Positions 16,347 through 25,926 of a stretch of DNA of 64,000 nucleotides are shown piece by piece. The stretch's first letter is position 1. Each line of letters starts with the position of its first letter. The stretch is from CAVQJU01 sp963712905 (GTDB lineage Bacteria > Acidobacteriota > Vicinamibacteria > Vicinamibacterales > CAVVIG01). The notes under the pieces were generated by a model that made no database searches, had not been told where the DNA came from, and saw only the letters and a program-made list of their open reading frames with translations. A program made the position numbers and the translations under genes. The DNA lies in NCBI GenBank assembly GCA_963712905.1, contig CAVQJU010000010.1:620001-684000 (forward strand). The letters are read 5' to 3'.

Positions 16347-18170
16347 CTAGTGTCGAATCTGGTTGGCCGCCGCCGTCCTCTCGAAATCCGTCTCGCAGTT
16401 GCCCCGTTCAGGGATCAGGCCCGCGTTCTGATTCGTGCTGCGCCTGAGCACCCGTGTCGGGAACACCAGCGGTTCCGCCAACACCTCCGGGTCCTCGAGC
16501 GTCAGGTCGTAGAAGATGGCCTCGCCTTCACGCCTGAACTTCTCCACGATATGCATTTTATCGGAGTGGAAGTATCCCCCGCGACCGATCCACGTCGTGT
16601 CGATGAAGCCGATGGAGTCGAGGACGAGGGTATCGCCTTCCCAGTGCCCCACCGTGTCGCCGAAGTACTTGGCCGCGTACTGTGCGTCCTGGCCGTGTTT
16701 GCGGGCATCGGTCGGCACGACGCGAAACTCCGCGAGTCCCCCACCCGCATCGGAAAATTGCCCGTAGAGGAACGTGATGTCGTTCTCCGTCTGGAACACG
16801 CGCCGCGGCGGGCCCTGACGCGGAAGCCCCAGCGGCTGGCAGGTCATCACGGGATCTTCTCGATTCGTCCACATGTCCAGCTGCTGCACTTTGTCCCAGA
16901 ACTCCGGCTTGTAGAGAGGCCGTCCCAGCTGGCCGAAGCGCGACGGCGAGTACAGCTCGAAATCTTCGGTCTGATTCGTGCCTCTGTTGCAGGGCTTTTC
17001 CTGCGTCGGACCGCAGCGCCGGCCACCGTTCCCCATGTAGTTGCCAATCCAGCCGATGTTGAATTCCGCCCAATTGCCCGTGAGATCGGGATGCCCGGCG
17101 ATCCGCGGTGTCGGTGCGGTCGTATTCGTCGGCGGCTGCTGTATCGCAAACACGATGCCGGGCGCCTTTGTCGTGATGTTCATCGCCCGTTGCACGCTCG
17201 GCGGCACCGGCGCGACCACGTAGACATTGCCGGTCTCCGTCTCGGCCGTCGTCAGATCGCGAACGACCGCGCCGTTCTTCCGCTCGATTGTCCTGCCCGC
17301 ATAGAAGACCTCGATCTTGTTCAGCGGGTTGTTCCAGTCCTTGTAGTCGCTGTAGGCGAATTCAGTCGTCGTTGCTCGCTGGCCTCCCTGGGCGCCCTGC
17401 GTGACCACAACTTTCTCGGTCATGTACTTCGCATCGAGGGTCGCAACGCCGGTGGCTCCTGGAACGCCGGGGATCGGAAAGGTCACGACCGCCTTGCCCG
17501 CAGCGTCCCACGCCACGGAGGTGTTGCCGGCCTTCATCACGCCGTCGGGGACGACCACGCCGGGATTGGCGCCCAGCGTCCATGTGTCCATGGTCCCCGC
17601 CAGCGCGGACTTGGGCGCGCCCTGCGGACTGGCCCAGATGCGAATGAGCCGCTCCTGCACGGCTGCCGGCGTCGCGGCGACTTTCCCTTTCGTGCCGGCG
17701 ATCTCCACGCCGGGCGCGTCCTCGTTCCACGCGTACTGCCAGCTGACCACCTCGATGTTCGAGTACGTCTGCTGGTTCGCGCGCGTGCACGAGTAATTGA
17801 TCCGCTGGCTCAAGGTCTGGTAGTTCGTGCTCGCGCGATACTTCGTGAGCGTGCACGGCTGGCCGTCCACCTGGATGGTGCCGCCCCTGGCCTGGTATTC
17901 GAGAGTCGCGACCATGTCGCGTTCGTCGGTGCCCTTCAGCATGCCCTGGTGCCACATCCAGTTGAACAGCACGGCCCGCAGGTCCCTGGCGCCTGCTGCC
18001 GGTGTGTACGGCGCGCCGGCGTTCGGGTCCCCGCCACGCCCCCGGCCCTGTGCAGCGCCCGGAGCCGGCGCAGCGGCAGGAGGCTGCTGCGCGCCGGCTG
18101 TCGATGCGATACCGATCGCGAGAACAACGGCCGCGATTCTTGTCCAACCATTCTTTCTGGGAGCATTCAT
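16347..18170 (-). CDS. Large exported protein of the acidobacterial 'WEGDT' family
   Basis: 607 residues from ATG 18170 (GGAG upstream, signal peptide ending STAGAQ). A Pro/Ala/Gly linker is followed by an N-terminal domain of about 300 residues that is beta-rich and has two cysteine-containing strands. The C-terminal domain (about 350-600) has the family landmarks PDLTGNW, GHWEGDTLVLDS, EKFRREGE and YDLTLEDPE. The same C-terminal domain occurs in the genes at 18291 and 61244. No function is known. It is divergent, across 120 bp, from its shorter relative and is followed by a DUF6152 gene. Confidence 0.85.
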   Translation of the reverse strand: MNAPRKNGWTRIAAVVLAIGIASTAGAQQPPAAAPAPGAAQGRGRGGDPNAGAPYTPAAGARDLRAVLFNWMWHQGMLKGTDERDMVATLEYQARGGTIQVDGQPCTLTKYRASTNYQTLSQRINYSCTRANQQTYSNIEVVSWQYAWNEDAPGVEIAGTKGKVAATPAAVQERLIRIWASPQGAPKSALAGTMDTWTLGANPGVVVPDGVMKAGNTSVAWDAAGKAVVTFPIPGVPGATGVATLDAKYMTEKVVVTQGAQGGQRATTTEFAYSDYKDWNNPLNKIEVFYAGRTIERKNGAVVRDLTTAETETGNVYVVAPVPPSVQRAMNITTKAPGIVFAIQQPPTNTTAPTPRIAGHPDLTGNWAEFNIGWIGNYMGNGGRRCGPTQEKPCNRGTNQTEDFELYSPSRFGQLGRPLYKPEFWDKVQQLDMWTNREDPVMTCQPLGLPRQGPPRRVFQTENDITFLYGQFSDAGGGLAEFRVVPTDARKHGQDAQYAAKYFGDTVGHWEGDTLVLDSIGFIDTTWIGRGGYFHSDKMHIVEKFRREGEAIFYDLTLEDPEVLAEPLVFPTRVLRRSTNQNAGLIPERGNCETDFERTAAANQIRH

Positions 18171-18290
18171 GGAAGTTCTCCGTCCTTCACGCGGTTCGGA
18201 TTCTTGGGGGAGCATGCCCCTTCGGAGGGACGGGGTCAAGGGTCCCTCACCTTGCGTTGGTTCTTGACTTGTCAGGAAGCCAGGGAGAGT

Positions 18291-19196
18291 ATGCGCATAC
18301 CCAGAGGGTCTATGGTGACGAGCGGTGTTGAGCGGTTGCATATGGGCGCATGGACGCGGGGCGCGGTCGCCTTCAGCCTGTTCGTGCTGACGTGTTCAGC
18401 GCACGTCGCCGGCCAGTGGGTGACGTACCCGACGGCGAACGTGCCCCGTCTCGCCGACGGCCAGCCCGACCTGAAGGCGCCGGCGCCGCGGCAGCCAGAT
18501 GGCAAGCCCGACTTCGTCGGCTTCTGGCAGCCCGACCGCCAGCGGCCATGCACGCCGGATCTGGGTTCACGAGTGCGCCTGGCGCAACCCTGCACGCCCG
18601 GCGAGCAGGTGACGGTGCCCATCGGCCCGGCGTCAGTGCCCGGCGGCCTGCCGCTTCAGCCGTGGGCTGCCGATCTCGCCAAAAAGCGAACGGCGGATCT
18701 CTCCAAGGACGATCCGCACAACCGCTGCCAGCCGGACAACTATCCGCGGGTCTACTGGCTCCCGCACTACACGAAGATTTATCACGTCCCGGGCCATCTG
18801 CTGATGCTCAACGAATGGAACGCCCAGTTCCGCCAGATCTACACGGACGGACGGCCGTTTCCCGACTTCATGCACCCCATCTACAGCGGGTATTCGATCG
18901 GAAAGTGGGAAGGAAACACGTTCGTGATCACGACGAAGGGATTCCGTGAGAGCGAGTGGCTCGACACGGCAGGCAACCCGATCACCGACGCCGCCACCAT
19001 GACCGAACGCATCACCCGGCCGAACTTCGGGACGCTCAACCTGGCGATCACCATCGACGATCCCAAGGCGTACACGAAACCGTTCACGATGGACCTGAAC
19101 ATGAAGATCATGATCGACACGCAGATGATCGAGGAGTTCTGTCTCGAGAACGAGAAAGACTCCGCTCGCCTGTTCGGACCGAGTGCCGGCAAATAG
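18291..19196 (+). CDS. Exported 'WEGDT' family protein, short form
   Basis: About 301 residues. Signal peptide MGAWTRGAVAFSLFVLTCSA, then PDFVGFW, GKWEGNTFVITTKGF, TERITRPNFG and a YTKPFTMDL segment equivalent to the C-terminal domain of the neighbouring large protein. Several cysteines (PCTPD, PCTPG, NRCQPD) may form disulphides. Starts at 18291, 18312 and 18342 are all possible; only the last gives the signal peptide directly. Upstream of these the frame stays open on this strand for 1.9 kb, but that part is antisense to the large protein gene and is not counted. A DUF6152 gene follows 42 bases later. Confidence 0.82.
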   Translation: MRIPRGSMVTSGVERLHMGAWTRGAVAFSLFVLTCSAHVAGQWVTYPTANVPRLADGQPDLKAPAPRQPDGKPDFVGFWQPDRQRPCTPDLGSRVRLAQPCTPGEQVTVPIGPASVPGGLPLQPWAADLAKKRTADLSKDDPHNRCQPDNYPRVYWLPHYTKIYHVPGHLLMLNEWNAQFRQIYTDGRPFPDFMHPIYSGYSIGKWEGNTFVITTKGFRESEWLDTAGNPITDAATMTERITRPNFGTLNLAITIDDPKAYTKPFTMDLNMKIMIDTQMIEEFCLENEKDSARLFGPSAGK

Positions 19197-19238
19197 GACC
19201 TGGCTGCGCGTGCCACACTTCTTCATGGAGTTTGTCCG

Positions 19239-19646
19239 ATGAGAACCTCGCTGATTGTCGCCGTTGCCGGCCTTGCCGGTCTGCTCGTGGCGGTTGTACC
19301 GGTGACTGCCCATCATTCGTTCGCGGCCGAGTACGACGCGAACACGCCGATCAAGCTGACCGGGACGGTGACGAAGATCGAGTGGACGAATCCCCACTGT
19401 TACTTCTACGTCGACGTCAAGAACGGGGAGACGGGCAAGATCGACAACTGGGCTCTCGAGCTGGGCAATCCCAATGCGCTCCTGCGTAACGGCTGGACGC
19501 CCAACTCGGTGAAGATCGGTGAAGAAGTCACCGTCGAGGGTACCCGCGCCAAGGACGGCACGCTGCTCGGCAACGCCCGATCAATGGTCCTGGCGAGCAC
19601 GGGGAAGCGGCTGTTTGCGGGCTCGAGCCAGACGACGACCCCCTAG
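19239..19646 (+). CDS. DUF6152-family periplasmic protein (copy 2)
   Basis: 135 residues. Signal peptide (VAVVPVTA) then HHSFAAEYDANTPIKLTG, KIEWTNPHCYFYVDV and VGEEV-like KIGEEVTVEGTRAKDG, the best-conserved blocks of the family. Compared with copy 1 it keeps the NPH and HHS motifs but differs in most other positions, so the duplication is not recent. It forms the second half of the mirrored pair described at 15919-18170. Convergent with the beta-helix gene. Confidence 0.9.
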   Translation: MRTSLIVAVAGLAGLLVAVVPVTAHHSFAAEYDANTPIKLTGTVTKIEWTNPHCYFYVDVKNGETGKIDNWALELGNPNALLRNGWTPNSVKIGEEVTVEGTRAKDGTLLGNARSMVLASTGKRLFAGSSQTTTP

Positions 19647-19663
19647 ATTTCGACTCGTGATAT

Positions 19664-22105
19664 TCACGGCGCCTTGACCACGGGGATGTCAGTCGAAGCG
19701 CCCCACGTTCGCGAGAGGTACGTCGTGTAGTTGGCGCTCGACTGCAAGACCCACCACGTTCCCGTAGAGGGCCGGAAAATCGCCACGTCGGTCTTGCCGT
19801 CGCCATCGTAGTCGCCGGGCACGGGGACGTCGGTGCCGGCGCCCCACGTCCGCGAGAAGTAGGTCGTAAAGTTGCTGCTCGACTGCAGGACCCACCACGT
19901 TCCCGTGGAGGGCCGGAAGATCGCCACGTCGGCCTTCCCGTCACCGTCGTAGTCGCCCGGCACGGGGATGTCGGTCCCGGCGCCCCACGTCCGCGAGAGG
20001 TAGGTCGTATAGTTGCTGCTCGACTGCAGGACCCACCACGTCCCCGTGGAGGGCCGGAAGATCGCCAGGTCGGCCTTGCCGTCGCCATCGTAATCGCGGG
20101 GCACGAGGATGTCGGTCGCGCTGCCCCACTGCTGCGCGACGTAGGTCGGGTAGTTGGTGGCCGAGTGCGAGATCCACCACGTGCCCGTCGAGGGCCGGAA
20201 GATCGCCGGGTCGGCCTTGCCGTCCCCGTCGTAGTCGCCCGGCACGGGGATGTCGCCCGCGACGCCCCACCTTCGCGAGAGCGAGGTCGTGTAGTCGCTG
20301 CTCGACTGCAGAATGAGCCACGTTCCGGCCGACGGGCGATAGACGGCGATATCCGTCTTGCCGTCGCCGTCGTAGTCGCTCGCGACCGGGATGTCCCCAA
20401 CCACGCCCCACGCGGCCCCGAAAAACGTCGTGTAGTTGCTGCTCGTTCGCTCGACGAACCAGCCGCCGGTGGACGGACGATAGACGGCGATCTCGGCCTT
20501 GCCGTCGCCGTCGAAGTCACTCAGCGCGTTGCTGTGGAGCACTGTCAGCATCGCCGGGTTGCTCGTCGCCGAGCCCTCGATGTTCCAGGCGACGCATCGA
20601 TACTGCAGGCGGTTCAGGTCGAGCGTCACGCCGCTCACCGCCAGCGTCGCCGTTGTCACGCCGTCGTAGGGCGCGCCATTCGACAGGTTGGTCCACGAGC
20701 CTCCGCCGTTGGTCGAAACCTGCCACTGGAAGCCCGGCGCCGTCCCGCCCGCCGTCACCGAGAATATCGCCGCCTGACCCGGCCGGACTGCCCGGTTCAC
20801 CGGATGGGTTGTAATGGCCGGCGGCGACCCCAGCTCAAACGAGCCGATGTCGCAGTGCGCGCCCACGCGACGTGGGGCTCCGCGCTGATCGCCCCCGGAC
20901 TCGCACGTCGCGTCATTGCCCGCGTCGATGGCGGGGCTGCCGCTCAACAGGGCGTGCGTACGGGTGGGGCCGCCGTTGTCTGCCAGCGGCGCGAGCAGCG
21001 GATCCGCGTGACGATCGCTCGCGAGGTTGAGCGCGCACGTGGTGCCTGGAAACTCGAGGTTGTGGCCCGAATCGAGAATCACGCGACCGGCAGCACAATT
21101 CGCCGGCGACGAGCCAGTGCTGTTGGCGATGATAGTGTTCGAGAGAAACAGGTCGGCGAACGGGATCACTTTGACGGCGCCGCCTGTTGCCGACGAATTC
21201 GACGCGACCGTGACGTTGTTGAGGCGGGTCGTCCCATTACCGGCTACGATCGCACCGCCAGATGCCGTGGTCGCGGTGTTTCCGCTGACTGTCGAGTTGG
21301 CAATGCCAGTCGCCTGGTACGTCGAATAGATCCCGCCTCCTTCAGCGGCCGAGTTGCCGGAGATCGTGGACCGGCTGATGCGTGCATTCTCCGCACCATT
21401 GCATGATGAGCCGCGCATGTACAAGCCTCCGCCGGAGCTTGTGGCCACATTCTGCGCGATGGTCGAGTCGGTCAAGGACAGGGAGGATCCGAAAATACAA
21501 TAGCCGATGTCGAAGGAGATGCCTCCGCCAGACGTCGCGGAATTGCCCGATACCGTCGTGCGGTTTATGAAGGCAGTCCCGTCACCACCGACGTAGACGC
21601 CTCCGCCGTCACCCGTACTGACGTTCTGCGTGATGGAAGTGTCGTTCAGGGTCAGGACGCCTCGATAATCATTTTCGAAAGGCAGACCACCCACGCCCAC
21701 GACGTAGATGCCCGCACCACCCGAGGCGTAGCCGTGTTGGACCGTGAGGTCGTTGAGCGTCAGCGACCCTCCAAATACGCCGAATGCGCGATACTGCCCG
21801 TTCGCATCGACAATCGTCGTCGCCTGGCCGGAGCCATTGATCGTGACGCTCCTGTTCTGCCGAACAGCGAGGCCGGCGATCGTGAGGGTGTAGGTGCCGG
21901 CGGGGAGCGTAATCGCAGGAGCGTCGACAAGCGCATTCGCCTCCTCAACGGCGGCTCGCAAGGTGCACGCGCCGCCGACCGCCGCGCACACCCCGTCACC
22001 GGGTATGGCGTCCACGGCATCGAGCGTGCTGTTGACGGTGAACGTCGCGCCGGTGGCAACAGCCGGGGACAAGACAAGCAGCGTGCCGAACAGGAGTCGT
22101 TTCAT
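19664..22105 (-). CDS. Exported parallel beta-helix protein with FG-GAP-like repeats
   Basis: 813 residues. Signal peptide (TLLVLSPAVATGA), a CSLRAA-type opening (CTLRAAVEEANAL) typical of choice-of-anchor Q polymorphic surface proteins, then a right-handed beta helix of about 300 residues full of STISGNSA and NNVTVASNS turns. An Ig-like segment (ITTHPVNRAVRPGQAAIFSVTAGG) follows, and the last 285 residues are six DYDGDGK repeats of the FG-GAP/VCBS type. The architecture suggests a secreted or surface adhesin or polysaccharide-binding protein with calcium-binding repeats. CGGAG precedes the start. Confidence 0.88.
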   Translation of the reverse strand: MKRLLFGTLLVLSPAVATGATFTVNSTLDAVDAIPGDGVCAAVGGACTLRAAVEEANALVDAPAITLPAGTYTLTIAGLAVRQNRSVTINGSGQATTIVDANGQYRAFGVFGGSLTLNDLTVQHGYASGGAGIYVVGVGGLPFENDYRGVLTLNDTSITQNVSTGDGGGVYVGGDGTAFINRTTVSGNSATSGGGISFDIGYCIFGSSLSLTDSTIAQNVATSSGGGLYMRGSSCNGAENARISRSTISGNSAAEGGGIYSTYQATGIANSTVSGNTATTASGGAIVAGNGTTRLNNVTVASNSSATGGAVKVIPFADLFLSNTIIANSTGSSPANCAAGRVILDSGHNLEFPGTTCALNLASDRHADPLLAPLADNGGPTRTHALLSGSPAIDAGNDATCESGGDQRGAPRRVGAHCDIGSFELGSPPAITTHPVNRAVRPGQAAIFSVTAGGTAPGFQWQVSTNGGGSWTNLSNGAPYDGVTTATLAVSGVTLDLNRLQYRCVAWNIEGSATSNPAMLTVLHSNALSDFDGDGKAEIAVYRPSTGGWFVERTSSNYTTFFGAAWGVVGDIPVASDYDGDGKTDIAVYRPSAGTWLILQSSSDYTTSLSRRWGVAGDIPVPGDYDGDGKADPAIFRPSTGTWWISHSATNYPTYVAQQWGSATDILVPRDYDGDGKADLAIFRPSTGTWWVLQSSSNYTTYLSRTWGAGTDIPVPGDYDGDGKADVAIFRPSTGTWWVLQSSSNFTTYFSRTWGAGTDVPVPGDYDGDGKTDVAIFRPSTGTWWVLQSSANYTTYLSRTWGASTDIPVVKAP
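19667..20519 (-). repeat. Six tandem 141-bp repeats encoding DYDGDGK units
   Basis: Six copies of a 47-residue unit (D-Y/F-DGDGK, then AxFRPSTGTWWVLQS, then TWGAGTDIPVPG). The last three units are nearly identical at the DNA level and the first is the most diverged. DxDGDGxxD is a calcium-binding loop. Confidence 0.9.
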
Positions 22106-22195
22106 GGCTCCGAGTCCTCTGACCGCGATTGGGGATGGCGCAGCGTAACCGAACTGCGCACTGTATCATCCCGAAACCAGACGACACCACACCGT

Positions 22196-22333
22196 TCAGG
22201 CGTGCGCAGCGGACGCGCTCCGTTCAGCAAGCACTGCGTCGAGTTGGGGCATTGCTGCGCGTAGCCCTTGTTCCATACCCGGAATCGTCTGCTCCATCGC
22301 TTCAACGTTCGAAAACTGCGTAACGCAGGTCAT
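22196..22333 (-). pseudogene. Possible C-terminal remnant of an SRPBCC/AHSA1-type gene
   Basis: A 46-codon frame ends ...EQTIPGMEQGLRAAMPQ and LDAVLAE, which resembles the last helix of SRPBCC (AHSA1-like) proteins, where GMExGxxxxxxxLxxLL is typical. Upstream the frame is closed and no further family sequence is seen. The rest of 22106-22462 holds nothing I can assign. Confidence 0.35.
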
Positions 22334-22462
22334 GCGCGTGCGCCTCGAACGAGCTGATTGGATTCACCGCGGTGAACTTACACGCCACTAGGAGGGTGAT
22401 TCGCCTCGGCGCGTTGTGAGCATGACGGCCTTCATCTGGTACGGCCCCGGCGCGCGAGACCT

Positions 22463-23221
22463 TCATTTGAGCCGGAATCGAAGACCGACGACGACCGGGA
22501 ACGTCAGGCGGGCGCTGTTGTCGTTGATATCGTCGAGCCCGGTGCCCGCGAACTGGTCCACTTGCGCGAGTCCACCGACGTGCCGCAGGCCGAGCTGCGC
22601 GTTGAAATCCACCCTGCTGGCAATCGGGAACAGCACGCCGGCAGCGATACTCCATGTGAAGGCAGCCGTTCCGTCGTAGAAATTCGTGTTGTTCGAGATG
22701 ATCTGAGCCTGCGGCGCCGCGAGCTCGACGTTTATCCGGTTGACGTCAGAGATGCCGATCGTGGCCTCTGCATACACGCGAAAGTTCGACGATTGTACGG
22801 ATACAGGCATGTAGCGCCGATAGCCAAGGTCGAAGCTGAAGGTCTTGTAGTCCGAGTACTGCCCGTAGAGTGGCGACGATCCTACATCGCCTAGCCGGAC
22901 GAGGTCGGCATCAGCGGACTGCCAGATGAACGTCCCACGGATTTCGGACATGGTGTTCAACGCGAAGCTGACGCCGAAGCGCAGCTCGGGCCCGGTGCCA
23001 TAAACGTCGCCGTACGAGTTCGGCAATATCGCCGTCGTCTGGCCTTGGTACACGCCGATTGCGCCGGAATTGACGTTGCCGTTGATGCTCGGGCTGAGAC
23101 CAGCGCCGAAGTCGATGGCCCACTTCGCGGGATCTTTCACGCTTTGCGCCGATGCGTGTGCGGCACCGAACAACGTGCAAGACGTGATTGCGAGGGCGAG
23201 AACAGTACGTCGGGTTCGCAT
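22463..23221 (-). CDS. Outer-membrane beta-barrel protein (intact copy of a duplicated gene)
   Basis: 252 residues from ATG 23221, with AAGGAG upstream and a signal peptide ending AAHASAQ. The mature part is a classic small barrel: alternating strands and tight turns, ending PVVVGLRFRLK with hydrophobic residues at alternate positions. No named family recognised; the overall style is that of OmpA/OprF-type eight-strand barrels. A nearly identical copy lies at 28244 but has a frameshift in its signal peptide. The gene is upstream (in coordinate terms) of a TonB receptor on the same strand. Confidence 0.85.
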   Translation of the reverse strand: MRTRRTVLALAITSCTLFGAAHASAQSVKDPAKWAIDFGAGLSPSINGNVNSGAIGVYQGQTTAILPNSYGDVYGTGPELRFGVSFALNTMSEIRGTFIWQSADADLVRLGDVGSSPLYGQYSDYKTFSFDLGYRRYMPVSVQSSNFRVYAEATIGISDVNRINVELAAPQAQIISNNTNFYDGTAAFTWSIAAGVLFPIASRVDFNAQLGLRHVGGLAQVDQFAGTGLDDINDNSARLTFPVVVGLRFRLK

Positions 23222-23371
23222 GATGGGAGCTCCTTGTGGAGCCGCCGATCTGCAATCGCGATGCCCGTCGATGACGGCGCCGCCGGATTTCCGGCGCGTA
23301 ACTTTTCTGCACAACGATCTCGGCTATTTCGATGACGCGCCTGAATTGTGCGCGGAGGAGGGACCGTTGAC

Positions 23372-25852
23372 TCAGAACCGGAAGCGCACGCCCACCGTCG
23401 GCAGCCTGGGAATCGACTGGTCGCGCACTTCCACTATGCGCGGCTGGTCGGACGTGGGGTCGTACTCGAGTCGCGGGTCAAACGCACCGGCGTTCTCGCG
23501 GTCCAACAGGTTGATGATCTCGGCATAGAGCTCCCAGCGGCCGGCGGCCCCGCGCGGGCGCCAGGTGACGCGCACATCGGCGCGGGCAAAAACCGGTAGC
23601 CGCGCCTGGTTGACGTTGGCGATGCCACCGAGATCCACCTCGTAGACCAGGAGACCCGTGGCATCCCGATCGGGCAGCAGTTCGTCGGTGACGCCGTCCG
23701 CGTCGAGGTCGAGGGCGTCCTCCGCCGCAGCAACGCGGAGGCCGACCGGCGCGGTGCGCGGAAACCCGGACGCCACCCGGGTCGTCGTCGACAACTCCCA
23801 GCTCGGCGAGAAGCGATACGCCGCGACCACCGTGAAGGCGTGACGGCGATCGTACTCAAACGCCGCGCTGCGGCCGTAGGCGTCGCGCGAGGCCTTGCCC
23901 CACGTGTAGCTGGCCCACCCGCTGACGCGCGAACCCGCAGGCGGGCTCGGCCGTGACACGAAGATGTCGAAACCGTAGGCCCGGCCGCGGCCGTCGTTGG
24001 AGGGGATGGTCGTGATGATGGGCTCGATCGGGATGCTGGATTGCAGGTCTGCAGGGAAGTCGTAGCGCGAGACGCGGGCCAGGCGATCCGCTTCGGACTC
24101 GAGCTGACCTGCGAGCAGGTCCGTGAACCGCTTGACATAGCCCTCGAGGCGAAGCGCCACGCCGCCGCCCAGGTCGTAATCAATGCCCGCCGATGCTTGC
24201 GCCGAGCGCTCGCTGCGCAGCGGGCCGGCGGCAGGACTCGTCAGGTCGAGCACGTAGTCGCTCTGCGCCAGCTTTTCGTAGCCGGGGCTCTGTGTGTAGA
24301 TGCCGGCGGCCGCGCGCAGATTCGTCCTCGCGCCGACGCGGAACAACGCCGACGCCCGTGGCGAAAACAGGTTCTCTCCGGTGGTGCCAGGGCGATCCCA
24401 CCGCAACCCCGCCTGGACCGAGGCGCGCGGGCCGACCGGAAACGTGTCCTGCATCCACGCGCCGACACGGGTGGACTGTTGGGAGGAGACGAGCAGATCG
24501 GGCAGGCCCGCGCCGCCCTGCGCGCTGGATCCGTTATCGGCGCTGGGATTGCGGTCGCCGGTGATCTCGTAACGCAGCGCCGTCGACAACCGGTGCGCCT
24601 CGGCGCCGCTCTCCACGACATGCCCGCGGAGCGCCCACAAGAGCTCCTGCCGCACCGAGACGTCCCTGACCGATAGCGCGCGCTCGAACACCACATCGGC
24701 GATGCCAAAGGCGTCGTCGCCAGGCGCGTTCGATCGGCGGCTGGTTTGCCGGAAATTCGCGTCCACGCCGAAGGTCGATCGCGTATCCGAGTAGGCGGCG
24801 ACGGTGTGGGACTGGCCGGTGGTCCCGATCAACGAGTCGAACCGCGCCCAGGCCAGGTCGTTGTCGGTATCGTCCTGGAACGATCCCCGCGCGTCGTCCT
24901 CATCGAACTCGACAGCGGCCGCCTGCCGGCTGAGCAGGCCGAAGAACGAGACCTTGCGGCCGGCGGCTGGTTCCCACACCGCCTTGGCCTGCAGATCGGC
25001 GAAGGCGGGGAACTGTTGACCGGTGATGCGCTCGGCCACCAGGTCGTAATACGTACGGCGGCCGGTCACCAGCCACGATCCGGCCGCGTCTCCCGGCAAC
25101 TTCCCTTCGAACACGACGTTCGCGTCGGTGATGCTGAGTGAGGCTGTGCCGGTGAGCCCCTCCGTTCGCGAACCGTCGCGGTTCTCGACCACCAGCAGCG
25201 ACGACAGGCGGTCGCCGTACTTGACGCTGAAGCCGCCAGTCGCCAATTCGAAGCGCTGAATCGTTTCGGGATTGAAGGCGCTGGTCAGCCCGAACAGCCG
25301 ATACGGATCGTGAATCTCGACGCCGTCCATGACGGTCAGGTTCTGATCGGGCGAGCCGCCGCGGACCGCGATCCGGCTGCCAAACTCCTCGGTCGCCGCC
25401 ACGCCTGGCAAGGTCTGGAGCGTGCGATAGACGTTGTCGAGGGCGCCGGGCGTGCGCAGCACCTGCGCGGGCGGCACCACCACGGTTTCGGGCGCCGCCG
25501 AGGGCGCTGATGCGGTCACGGCAACCGAGGTCGCGAAGGGTGTCTCGCGGGCGAGCGCCAGTTCCGCCCCGGAGACTCCCGCTTCGGGAATGTCGAGCGT
25601 CGTCGTGAGTGCGAAGTATCCGCTGGCTTCGACCAGCAGCGTCACGCGTCCGCCTTCGACCAGCAGCGTGAAGCGACCGTCGGCATCGGCCGACACGTGA
25701 GCGGCGCCCGCCGACACCCTGGCATTCGGGATCGGCGCGCGAGTATCGGCGTCAACGACGACGCCGGAGATGGGGGTGGAAGCTGGCGGCTGCGCCGCAG
25801 ACGGCACGGCCAGCAGTGCAACGGCAAAAGCCACGGCCAGCCGTTTGAACAT
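23372..25852 (-). CDS. TonB-dependent receptor with carboxypeptidase-regulatory-like domain
   Basis: 826 residues. Signal peptide (FAVALLAVPSAAQ), then a CarboxypepD_reg-like domain (about 25-110: GVVVDADTRAPIPNARVS), a plug (about 120-240: RTLQTLPGVAATEEFGSRIAVRGG, with DGVEIHDPYRL) and a 22-strand barrel ending PRLPTVGVRFRF with the terminal Phe of outer-membrane barrels. Such receptors import large or complexed substrates using TonB energy. The substrate is not evident. The open frame runs back to 26485, but that extension lies over the broken DHFR-like gene and is not part of the protein. Its ribosome binding site is weak. Confidence 0.93.
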   Translation of the reverse strand: MFKRLAVAFAVALLAVPSAAQPPASTPISGVVVDADTRAPIPNARVSAGAAHVSADADGRFTLLVEGGRVTLLVEASGYFALTTTLDIPEAGVSGAELALARETPFATSVAVTASAPSAAPETVVVPPAQVLRTPGALDNVYRTLQTLPGVAATEEFGSRIAVRGGSPDQNLTVMDGVEIHDPYRLFGLTSAFNPETIQRFELATGGFSVKYGDRLSSLLVVENRDGSRTEGLTGTASLSITDANVVFEGKLPGDAAGSWLVTGRRTYYDLVAERITGQQFPAFADLQAKAVWEPAAGRKVSFFGLLSRQAAAVEFDEDDARGSFQDDTDNDLAWARFDSLIGTTGQSHTVAAYSDTRSTFGVDANFRQTSRRSNAPGDDAFGIADVVFERALSVRDVSVRQELLWALRGHVVESGAEAHRLSTALRYEITGDRNPSADNGSSAQGGAGLPDLLVSSQQSTRVGAWMQDTFPVGPRASVQAGLRWDRPGTTGENLFSPRASALFRVGARTNLRAAAGIYTQSPGYEKLAQSDYVLDLTSPAAGPLRSERSAQASAGIDYDLGGGVALRLEGYVKRFTDLLAGQLESEADRLARVSRYDFPADLQSSIPIEPIITTIPSNDGRGRAYGFDIFVSRPSPPAGSRVSGWASYTWGKASRDAYGRSAAFEYDRRHAFTVVAAYRFSPSWELSTTTRVASGFPRTAPVGLRVAAAEDALDLDADGVTDELLPDRDATGLLVYEVDLGGIANVNQARLPVFARADVRVTWRPRGAAGRWELYAEIINLLDRENAGAFDPRLEYDPTSDQPRIVEVRDQSIPRLPTVGVRFRF

Positions 25853-25926
25853 CTGCAATGCCAGACGCCCGTGCCAGAGCCGAGGTTCCCGTCGAAATCC
25901 GTATAGTTCCACAGCGCGGCGGCGCG

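Noticed and set aside
16350..18290. A 1.9-kb plus-strand open frame running into the short WEGDT gene
   Set aside because: It is antisense to the 607-residue exported protein gene, lacks family motifs, and arises from high third-position GC; only the part from 18291 has a signal peptide and homology.
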